Shown here: piece after piece, positions 47,282 through 56,413 of the stretch | How positions within the stretch are numbered: the stretch's first letter is position 1 | How the letters are laid out: each line of letters opens with the position of its first letter | NCBI GenBank assembly: GCA_003024785.1 | Contig: PUQB01000366.1 | Span: forward strand, 124,001-188,000 | DNA: 64,000 nt | Origin: Selaginella tamariscina | Lineage: Eukaryota > Streptophyta > Lycopodiopsida > Selaginellales > Selaginellaceae | Reading direction: 5' to 3' | Notes under the pieces: generated by a model | What the model saw: only the letters and a program-made list of their open reading frames with translations | The model's database searches: none | Told to the model about the DNA's origin: nothing | Program-made: the position numbers and the translations under genes

Positions 47282-48185
47282 CTATTCGGGCTGGATCTTC
47301 TCGTTTCCCGGCAGCACAGCAAGGGCCACTTCACGAGCTTGTTTTGGACGTCGATGACAATTCTCCAACTTGTGGTACGGGTCCCCACAGTACAAACAAA
47401 GCTTGTACTGAATCCGCTTCTGACGTTCGGTTGGCAAAAGCTTGCCTCGGCGTGATCGCCCTAATTCCATCGGGGATGGTTCTACTGAGGAAGATGATGA
47501 ATCAGCAGATGAGGGAACAGGGACTGCAGAAATGGAAGAAGACGGCACCAAGAAGAAAGAAGGATGCCGACGTTCTTGTTTCCGCTCGATCAACCGGTTG
47601 TCACAACGAATTGCCAACTCGATCATGCTGGTGAGGGTTTCCGAACCGCAAAATTCAGCAACATGTCTTTGACCTCGTCCTGCAACCCCGACCGGAAAAC
47701 CTCCTTGAGAGCACGATCTCCCCATGTGACATCACAAGCAAGAAGTTGAAACTTCGATGCGTACTCTGCTACCGACATACCCCCTTGGTGAAGCTGACGG
47801 AGTTTGGTGATGGCAGCACTCTCACGATCCACGTCACTGAACATCGCCGTGAACCGTTCCACAAACTCGTCAAAATTCCAAGGATCGGATCATTGTTCTC
47901 CAGCAAGGCTGAGAACCATGAAAGAGCAGAACCAGAAAGCAGCGACCCGATCAATCCAACCTTAATGGGTTCTGTGCTGTAGCGCCTCGGCTGCATCACG
48001 ATCCGCAGACGAACTTGATTGAGAAAACCTCGGAACTTCGATCGGGTACCATCGAACTTTTCGGGCATGCTGATCTTCGGCTCTGGAGAATTCGCACGCT
48101 GTCGGAGCTGATCATTCTCCAGGTGTAGTTGTTTGAGCTGCTGCTGGAGGGCAGCAACTTGCTCATGAAGAGCATGCTCGGACAT
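47282..48185 (-). pseudogene. gag: E4 gag
   Basis: ATG at 48,185 (MSEHALHEQVAALQQQLKQL, a short coiled coil). The core 'MPEKFDGTRSKFRGFLNQVRLRI', 'MQPRRYSTEPIKVGL' is homologous to E1-E3 gag. One break lies near 47,880. The zinc knuckle CLYCGDPYHKLENC lies near 47,390. Stop at 47,282. Related to but clearly distinct from E1-E3. Confidence 0.82.
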
Positions 48186-48344
48186 GATGAGTCGAAGAAG
48201 AAAAATCAAAAAGAAAAAAAAGAAGAAAATCAGAAAAGAAAAGAAAAGAAAAAATCGAAAAGAAAATTGAAAAGAGAGAAAGAAAGAAAATGGGATCGAT
48301 GACAAGCGGAAACAGAAGCTTGTCACTACCAGAATCATTCAAAC
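48186..48344 (-). other. E4 leader
   Basis: A/G-rich on plus (poly-pyrimidine in element sense) between the 5' LTR and gag. Directly after the LTR the minus strand reads GTTTGAATGATTCTGGTAGTGACAAGC. E1-E3 have GTTTGATAGTAACTGCTTC at the same place, so a common but unusual priming site may lie here. Confidence 0.5.
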
Positions 48345-48744
48345 TGTCACGACCTTGTGCAAAGGGCGAAACCTTTAGAACAAGGGTGGAACCTTGAAAG
48401 GAGGAGATTGTATTCAAGAAAGAAATGAATACAAAATGAAACACAAGGCCGAAGACTGGTGTTGAATGATTCTGAGAAACCTGGAACTGGAACCCTGTTT
48501 ATATATCTGAGGTCCTGAGGATTGTATGGTCCACAACTGGTCTGGAATGTGTGATCCACAACTGGTCTGGAATGTGTGGTCCACACTGGTCTGGAACATG
48601 CGTATGAATATACGCCTTGCTGTTGATGGTGTAGTTCAACATCTAGGATCATACGGACTAGTTAGTTAACACATGTGTGTGTTAGTCAAAAGGTCTTGGG
48701 TTCAAGTCCTATGAAAGGCAAAAAAATGACCCATGATCCTTACA
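48345..48744 (-). repeat. right LTR (5') of E4
   Basis: 400 bp. Element-sense start TGTAAGGATCATGG at 48,744, end GGTCGTGACA at 48,345. Plus strand holds GGTTCAAGTCC (48,699-48,709), a perfect tRNA box B. Confidence 0.88.
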
Positions 48745-48749
48745 GTAGC

Positions 48750-50400
48750 ACGACATGACATGTATTTGTATTCCTTTCTAGATGGATTTTCAGGATACAA
48801 CCAAGTACAAGTGGACCTAGCAGATTAATCAAAAACAGCATTCGTTAGTCCTTCGCATATGATTAATCAAAAACAGCATTCGTTAGTCTTTGGGTACATA
48901 TGCGTATCGCGTTATGCCTTTTGGATTATGTAATGTGCCATTGCCTTTTGGATTATGTAATGTGCCATTCACTTTCCAGCGGTTGGTTAGTGAAACATTC
49001 CGGAATTATTTGATAACATTTATGAAGGTTTTTCTAGATGGATTTTCAGGATATAACTAAGTACAAGTGGACTAGCAGATCAATCAAAAACAGCATTCAT
49101 TAGTCCTTGGGGTACATATGCGTATCGCATTATGCCTTTTGGATTATGTAATGTGCCATTCACTTTCCAGCGGTTGGTTAGTGAAACATTCCGGAATTAT
49201 TTGATAATATTTATGAAGGTTTTCCTAGATAATTTTAGCATTTATGGCACAAAAGACGATCATTTGAACTATTTAGCGAAGTGTTTTGGGAAGTGTCGAT
49301 TGAACAATATAGCTCTTAATCCAAAGAAGTGCGTATTTTTTGTAAATCAGGAGTGCTACTGGGGCATATTATATGCAAAGATGGAATAATGGTGGATCAA
49401 GATAAAGTCAAAGTATATAGACTATGCAACCTCTTAAAGATGTAAGCGAAATATGACAACTACTTGGTAAAATGGGATATCATCAATAATTTATCAAAAC
49501 TTATGCAGCAATTGAAGCCATTAACCATGCTATTAAGAAAAGGACAACCATTCATATGGAACCCACAATGCGAACAAAGCTTTCACACATTGAAACAAGC
49601 ATTAATGAAGGCCCCTATACTAGCTAGCCCTGCGAACAAAGCTTTCACACATTGAAACAAGCATTAATGAAGGCCCCTATACTAGCTAGCCCAAATTGGA
49701 AACAAGAATTTCATGTGCAAGTGACGCATCGTCATACACCATCGGATGCATATTAACAAAACATAGGAAGACGGAAAAGATAGTCTGTTATATTACGCGA
49801 GTCAATGGTTAGCACTTGCAGAAAAAAATTACACAACTACGGAGAAAGAAGCACTCAAAATGATCTATGCAGCCAAGAAATTTTGACATTATCTATTAGC
49901 AAATAAGGTCAAATTCATTGTAGATCATCAAGCACTTATACATTTATTGAGTAAGATGAAACTTGAAGGAAGGTTAGTATGATGGTTCTTATTGTTGCAA
50001 GAGTTCGATTTTCAAATCATTCACAAACCAGGTAAGCTACACCAACAAGCAGATTTCTTGAGCCGTATTATGAATGAGGTAGACGATGTGGGCGTTAATG
50101 ATGAACTACTAGATGCAAGTTTATTTTAAATACAACAAGAACATCAAAATGATACTACCACCAAGAATATCTACGAGATATTGAACACTTTCTAACTACC
50201 GGACTAGCACCAGACAAATATGCATCAACACAACAACGCAAATAACTGGTCTTACAATCCAAACCGTATTGCATGATCACATGCATACTAAACAAGAAGG
50301 GAAGGGATGAAGTCTTAAGGAGATGCATACCAATGAAGGAAGTTCAACTGATATTATGAGAAGCTCACTCAAGAGAACACCGGAAAATGTAAACCCCTAG
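48750..50400 (+). pseudogene. Tat-like pol continued: RT, RNase H, integrase start
   Basis: Continues the RT interrupted at 42,906: 'SFLDGFSGYNQVQVDLAD' (48,770), 'MPFGLCNVPFTFQRLVSETF' (49,132), and FLDNFSIYG (49,220), where the second catalytic Asp is Asn. RNase H follows (49,464-50,100: 'KGQPFIWNPQCEQSFHTLKQ', 'FIVDHQALIHLLSKMK', 'HKPGKLHQQADFLSRI'). The start of the integrase finger region (HFLTTGLAPDK, 50,180) stops near 50,390. The segment 48,777-49,232 contains a whole-block tandem duplication and smaller ones. Confidence 0.75.
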
Positions 50401-50845
50401 TTTTTATCTTTTTTAAGGTATAAAACAATCCTAAAAAACAAGCCCTTGTTTTTGTAAAAAGTAGTTAACATATTAGGGGTTGAACATGGGTTTGTTTTCT
50501 TACCTTGTAGTTATTATAGTTAGTATACCTTGTAATATTCTTTTGTTTTTACTCTTGTTTGTAGTGTTGTTTGTTTAGTAGTAATTTCCTTTGTTTTCAT
50601 ATAGTTTATTTTCTTTGTTTTTGGATTTGTTTACTACATTGTATTTACAAATTGTTGTGATGGTTGTTTATAACATAGTTTTTTTGTGGTTTTTTTTATA
50701 ACTCTAAGCTTTCATTTATTAAACTAAACAGCAAACATTAAATCTCTAATTTCCCACTTCTCTTTCTTCCAAGCTTTTTCAGGGATAATAATTACTCCTT
50801 GCTAAATGCATTCAAATGCAAACCTTCTAAAAACTTCATTTTGCA
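50401..50845. other. T-rich non-coding sequence
   Basis: Poly-T/TTTG-rich stretch with no frame or repeat I can name. It probably marks the truncation point of the Tat-like element and the 3' flank of gene C. Confidence 0.4.
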
Positions 50846-52700
50846 TCAGTTTTGGCTCCAATATAAAGTTGAAGCTACCTTTTTTTTCTCCTGTAATCTC
50901 TGTGCACCGCTAGTGACATCATTAATCTTCACAAGCCTGGCACCTGAAACATTCAAAACCACGGCAGCAACAACCTTGTGCTCAAAAGGAGAACGAGAAT
51001 TTAAATTTGCTTCCCAATCTGAAGGCAAGTCCTCAACAATCATTACAGAAATCTGGTAATAAATAAGAATATTAAAAGACAAAAAAGAGAAAAACAAAAG
51101 AACCTAAGAGTTGTCTTTGACTTGTTTATGAGGAGCTTGAGCTCGAGACATGGAGGCAGTCGTTGCTTATACATGTTAGATCGTTGGAGGTTCCTCTGTT
51201 TCCTAGTGGCTATATAAGGCAAATAAAATGATTAAAAGAAATTGAGAAAGTGAAACAAGACCTAACATTGTCTTCAACTTGTTTACTCATCATTAAAGGG
51301 GAGTGGTTTGTTTTGTGCATCTTGAAGCTTTTTTGTTAGTTGCAAGCCTACATCAAAAAATTTCAAAATGAAAACTATACAAAAGCAAGAAGTTGAACTC
51401 CAACCTTCTGTATGCGTGACAATGGATATTTGATGATCCACCCCTGACCGGATAAATCGCCAAAAACCTTCACATCAGGCTCAAGTGGATATGGAAGTTT
51501 CTCAGTAGCAAAAACTGAATCAACAGAAAGGATAGCAACCTGAACATCATTTGTCCCAAGTAGTTGATGATGTACTATGGAGTTTGGATCACAACTGTCA
51601 ATTGTTCCTACTGCCACGACATCGCCCTTGTTGTTGAGGAGTAGAACTTCATCACCGTTTGCAACAGATGGAACTTCTTTGTTATGGTCATGTGGAATAT
51701 GCTCATTGTTGTCAATCTTATCCTATAAAACACAAACCATGAAACATTAAGTAAATCATGCCATATGGTTACCTCATTTTCATTTTGTTTCCAAATCATT
51801 TTGGGTTGGGTAGGAGCCTTTGCCTGAAATTAAAAGGCATCTTCAAATATTAAGTTTTAGAAAATGGCTTATACTTACAGCTTGCATGTTTTGCATGTCG
51901 ACTACAACCTGTTTGCACCTATAAAAGCATATTTATATTATTACATGTTGAACATTTCAAAAAAGACTTACATTTTGTTGGTTATCATTTTCTAATGTGG
52001 AAGGAGTGGGTTGGTTAATAACAGAATTTCCCTGATCACATGACTAGTAAGATATGGTCAATGCATTTGTATTGAATTTTAACTAAACCTGCTTAGATTG
52101 TCTCCTCTTCCGGGTAATAATTGCAATGTCCACCTATGTAACACATAGCAAAATTGTTAATACAAGTCAGCAAACATGAAAAACTTCCAACCAACCTCTT
52201 TGCTAGTCCGGTGCAATTTGGCTGACAAAGATCTTGTTTACTAAAGTAACAAAACACATTATTTAGATTTATGTAAATTGAACTCAACAACCAACGGTTA
52301 CCTCTTCATCGTCTTCTTGCAAATTAGATTGTACATTAGGTGTGCTTGTTGGTTTGGTTACATTCTGCTTGTTAACATGTGTACTAGTTCACATACTATT
52401 TTTGTGCTTCTTCTGTAATCATCACAAGTCCTTGTAAAAAAATTCCTACATGAAATATACATAAGAAATGAATACTATAATGAGAAGAATGTACTGCACC
52501 TGGTCAGCATGTGACATTTGTTCTACATGCTTTCTTTGTCTTATTATGATGTGTTCTTGTAGTGGAAAAAACCTACACAATGGACATACAAATTAGAAAA
52601 AAGTAAATCAAAGTGGTTGCACATGATCAGCCTATGATGTGCTCTCTAAAGGCCTCACTATGTCATCTTTATCACTTGTTTCAAGGGAGTTTACCTATGC
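50846..52700 (-). CDS. gene C: many-exon gene with a DUF8039-like, transposon-associated domain
   Basis: A series of short minus-strand open blocks is bounded by cag/tag...gt(a/t): EHIIIRQRKHVEQMSHADQ (near 52,540), VTKPTSTPNVQSNLQEDDEE (52,340), SLSAKLHRTSKE (52,210), VDIAIITRKRRQSKQ (52,110), NSVINQPTPSTLENDNQQN (52,010), VVVDMQNMQA (51,900), then a long exon 51,405-51,722. That exon has 'DEVLLLNNKGDVVAVGTIDS', 'DPNSIVHHQLLG' and 'GWIIKYPLSRIQK', resembling the domain found in many plant CACTA-type transposase-associated proteins. A further open block at 50,846-51,060 may be a later exon. N-terminus not found; borders approximate. A decayed host gene is the alternative. Confidence 0.45.
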
Positions 52701-52996
52701 AAATGTTTAGTTAATTATAATATGACAATAAGCTAGTAAAAAGATGTACTACACTGTGGAGCTTGTGACATGTTGTTACGACCCGTATAACGAATCAAAG
52801 AATATTCCCTAGAAAGGTATAAGCTAGAATATTCCTAAAGAGCTATACCTAGATCTAAGAGAATTAAGGGCACACTAATATTGGAAGCCTTTTTGGAGAG
52901 CCGTGTGGAGACTAGAGACAGCTCGGGGGAGGTCGGGTGGTTTTGTGAGGGTCTCTAGTTTGTACGTAGTGGTGCCTAACAATTGGTATCGGAGGC

Positions 52997-53384
52997 AAGG
53001 TTCGAGATGAGTGCCTAGTGGGAAGGGATAATACCACATGTGTGGAGACATTGGACACTGAAAGGCAAATTGTCCAAGGAGAAGCAATCCCAAGGGCAAA
53101 AGTTTCAATGGCAGCAAGGACAAGTAGACGCCTAAGAAGCTTTTGGAGATGGAGTGTGGAGAGGAGCACAAAGAGACTTCTCTAAACCACAAGGTAAATT
53201 TCTATTTGTTCTTGCTTAATAGGTAAATTACATGGCACGGGAGGAGCCACACAGTGCTATTGTGGTGGAGGGACGACTTAGTGAGTGTCTAGTGTGAGTC
53301 CTTGTGGATAGCATGAGTAGCAATAACTTTGTGTCAACAAAGTTAGTGGAGGAGTGCAGCTTGTCCACGAAGACTGTGCCTTAA
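52997..53384 (+). pseudogene. gag tail and protease remnant
   Basis: Zinc knuckle remnant YHMCGDIGH-stop-KANC (about 53,030-53,070) with the same in-frame stops as the copy near 36,640. Then 'MAREEPHSAIVVEGRL' (53,232) and 'VLVDSMSSNNFVSTKLVEEC' (about 53,298-53,357), the retropepsin region with DSG read as DSM. Confidence 0.6.
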
Positions 53385-53990
53385 TATCGAATTTGAAGGC
53401 CTAACTATCACACAGAGCTACAATGCTTGTGTGGAGGAGTTACAGCTGGAGGTTGGCAAAACCCAACTGGTGGAGATGCGAAGAGCTCAATACGAGATTG
53501 AGGCTCAGCTATCACACAGAGCTACATTGCTTATGTGGAGGAGTATTAGCTGGGGGTTGACAAAACCCAGCTGGTGGAGCTGTGCAAAGAGCCTCAATAC
53601 GAGATTGAGGGCTTAGCTATCACATAGAGCTACAGTGCTTGTGTGGAGGAGTTACAGCTGGAGGTTACAAAACCCAGCTGGTGGAGCTGCATGAAGAGCC
53701 TCAATACGAGATTGAGGGCTCAGCTATCACACAGAGCTACAGTGCTTGTGTGGAGGAGTTACAGCTGTAGGTTGGCAAAACCTAGCTGGTGGAGCTGCAT
53801 AAAGACTGTGCCTCAATACGAGATTGAGGGCTCAGCTATCACACAGAGCTACAGTGCTTGTGTGGAGGAGTTACAACTGTAGGTTGGCAAAACCCAGCTG
53901 GTGGAGCTGAACGAAAACTGTGCCTCAATACGAAATTGAGGCTTAGTTGTCACACCAGAGCTAAATTGCTTGTGTGGAGGAGTTACAGCT
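53385..53990 (+). repeat. about 110-bp tandem repeat, six units
   Basis: Markers CAATACGARATTGAG at about 53,487, 53,591, 53,698, 53,812 and 53,925 (steps 104-114) plus an older first unit at 53,385. Same unit as 35,865-36,315, in the same position after the protease block, with different copy number and more indels. Confidence 0.85.
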
Positions 53991-54690
53991 AGAAGTTGGC
54001 AAAACCCAGCTCGTGGAGACTTTCTTTCTTGCGAAGCTATTGCGTGTGGATCCTAAGATCTAGTGGAGCACCAAGCACATGAAACTTGAGTATAGTGAAG
54101 TGAAAGACACTTGGTTTGGAACAAAGCTTGAGTCTTCAAACAAGTTCTTTTACTGTCACCTTGAGCAAAAGCTGTTGTATGAGGAGTTTGCTGACGTCTC
54201 CCTCTCGATTACCTCATGGCTTACCACATGCAAGAGGTGTGGAGCATGAGATTGTGTTGGAACAGGGTACGAAAAGCCATTCACTGTAAGCCATTCCAAC
54301 TGAGCCATGCTAAGAAGCAAGAGGTTAGAGACAAGTGATGGAGCTATTAGAATATGGCTTCATACAACTGAGCAAGTCTCCATTTGGTGCACCAATATTG
54401 CTTGTCAGGAAGAAAGATGGCACATGAGGATGGTGCATAGACTACAGAGCTCTCAACAAGCAAACAGTGAAGGACAGGATGCCCATGCCATGTGTGGATA
54501 CTATCATGGATCAATCTCGGTGGAGCCAGAGTGTTCACCAAGATAGTTGGGCATTTTGAGTTCACTTATGCCATTCGGCTTAACAAATGCCCCAGTCACA
54601 TTCACTCGGTTGATGACTGAGGTGTTTGGTGACTATTTGCACGACTTTGTGGAGATCTTCCTCAACGATATTCTTATTATGCACGTTGTA
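53991..54690 (+). pseudogene. RT fragment of the truncated element
   Basis: Blocks 'KLLYEEFADV' (54,170), 'LLVRKKDG' region (54,400), '[20 protein letters not shown]' (54,571) and FLNDILI (54,660), where the first Asp of the catalytic pair is Asn. An internal deletion removes the part between 'MDQSRWSQSVH' and 'GHFEF'. Ends at 54,690. Confidence 0.7.
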
Positions 54691-54966
54691 ACTAAAGTGG
54701 GCATGATACGTGAAAATGGGAATATAAAATAAATTACTAATTAATACTTAAGTTTTAATTATTAATTAATCATTTAATTAATATGTAATTAAGCCTTAAA
54801 TATTAATTAATTAATTAATTAATCCTTCAATAACCTTACTTAGTAAGGAATATTCCTAAAATATCTTAGAATATTCATATTATTCTAAAAATAGTTTACA
54901 ATAATGAAGAAATACTATCAAACATAATTACAAATGAAATCATTTTCTTATCAACATGTTAATTTT
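54691..54966. other. AT-rich spacer with (ATTA)n
   Basis: Dominated by ATTAATTAATTAATTAATTAA (54,800-54,822) and related palindromic AT runs. No gene. It is the 3' flank of gene A. Confidence 0.5.
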
Positions 54967-56231
54967 TTATAAATACTTTCTTTCTATCATACAAAGAAAT
55001 CTTTTCATTTTGTCTAAATCATCACTCTCCGGATTAATCAAATCATTTTGGTCAATATCTTGATGTTGTTGCCACCACTTAACACTCTCACGAATGCAAT
55101 TGGGAGTTGCCATCCTTGTTAATACATAAGATGTGATAAGAGAAGGTCTGCATAAAGGCTCATCTAAAAACTGACGTTCCTTAAGAATAATATTATAAAG
55201 CGCCCGGTTGCTATCCTTCATTTTATAAAATTCAATATCACGAGAAAGAAAAGCTTCAGGAAATGTATGATACGGTGGATACTGCTCACAAAAATTTTCG
55301 AGATTCTTCTTTCTGAGGCACGTATCCAAGTAGTTCACTAGCTCATCCATGATATCGGTATCAGAATATGGATCGAAAGTGATTGGATGAATACAAGCAA
55401 TGTTTTGGTTGAGCATAGCCTTCTGAGGAGAGTCGTCTACTACTAAGATATGTGCATTCTTCGTTATCCTTAAGCGACTGATCTCCCCATGAGTCCCAAT
55501 TATTCTTTCATTCTTGAAGAAGTATGGCTTGCTTTCCTTTCTTATATTGTGAAATTCGAGAGGTTTATGACACATTCGCTGGTCAAAAATCCAATCTTTA
55601 CGAATCACCTCTTCTGCAACACTACAATGTTTCTTAAGTAAACTCAACAGCGGTGTTAAGTTATGAATCTGCATGCATGACCAAATCCCCACAAGCGCAC
55701 CCATCTCCTTAAGCTTTTGAAAGAGACGATCCAACCCTGGACGAAAAATAATATCATATCGAAATTTACCATGACAAGGAATGAAATCTCCTTGTTTGAT
55801 TTCTGTTTTTCTATCCTGGGCCTTTGTCGATGAAGCAGAACACCATTGACATCCAACAACACAATATGGCCATGAGTAACATGAGATAGCGTTGCCTCTT
55901 GAATACTTTGCAAATCACTTGTTTGCTCCCTTTCACATTTATCCGTTGCCACTATTTCGTTGCCTATCCCTTCATCATTTAATTGTACATCATCCTTACA
56001 AGATTCAGATATTGCATGCGCTGAAGAAATTGATTTCGGAACTGAAGCCAATAAAAATGATGATGCAAAAACTGAAGTGGCCCCCATGGTAACGATGTTT
56101 TGAGCTGCATTATTATCCATTTCCTGCATGAACTCTGTCATTCTGACATGTGGCACAAGAAATTGTCGCCAAACCCCTCTCTTACCTCATGGCAATGCTG
56201 AAAATCCATGTTCTCAATTATTTCATTACAT
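54967..56231 (-). CDS. gene A: FCP1/NLI-interacting-factor-like HAD phosphatase
   Basis: The minus-strand C-terminal frame 54,967-55,734 (and open up to about 55,800) contains 'GLDRLFQKLKEMGALVGIWS', 'PYFFKNERIIG', 'ILVVDDSPQKAMLNQN' (55,400-55,445) and 'MDELVNYLDTCLRKKNLENF', the pattern of the FCP1-homology (HAD) domain of plant NIF-type phosphatases. The N-terminal frame (from ATG 56,141) carries the nucleophile block 'HIVLLDVNGVLLHR' (55,825-55,870). The second Asp of DxD reads Asn, a variant I recall from some plant members, so activity is uncertain. The two frames are joined by a one-base shift between 55,795 and 55,830. An upstream exon with clean cag/gtaag borders lies at 56,186-56,231. 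Family function is dephosphorylation of phospho-Ser/Thr proteins; substrate unknown. Confidence 0.65.
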
Positions 56232-56413
56232 CTGCAAAATGATAATTAGCTGACCTTAAAATTATCAAGGTATATTATTTACCTTGTTAATGTGTGACCC
56301 ATGTTTGAACTAAAAGCTTCATTAATCCTTGAGAATTTATTTTCTGTACAAATATAAAAGAAATATACAAAAATGCCTTATGTTACACTCATTTACAACT
56401 ATTCATCACTCTA

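Larger units (their letters stand above)
42907..48744 (-). mobile_element. E4: chromovirus inserted in the Tat-like RT, with target duplication
   Basis: 5.84 kb, coding on minus. Right LTR (5' in element sense) is 48,345-48,744; left LTR (3') is 42,907-43,277 and truncated. GTAGC flanks both ends (42,902-42,906 and 48,745-48,749). Host RT reads through the excised junction in frame (LLDTVA to RHDMYLYSFLDGFSGYNQ). The 3' end is rearranged: 43,278-44,012 is in the opposite orientation to the rest. Confidence 0.92.
52774..54690 (+). mobile_element. truncated sister copy of the 32.5-37.0 kb element
   Basis: LTR 52,774-52,981 (208 bp, TGTTACGACCCG...GCCTAACA), primer-binding site TTGGTATCGGAGGC at 52,983-52,996 (initiator-Met type), knuckle remnant, protease block, tandem repeat, RT piece. 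It stops at about 54,690 in RT. CATGT precedes the LTR (52,769-52,773). No 3' LTR. Confidence 0.85.

Noticed and set aside
55892-56092. Plus-strand frame inside gene A
   Set aside because: Antisense shadow of the N-terminal frame of the phosphatase gene.
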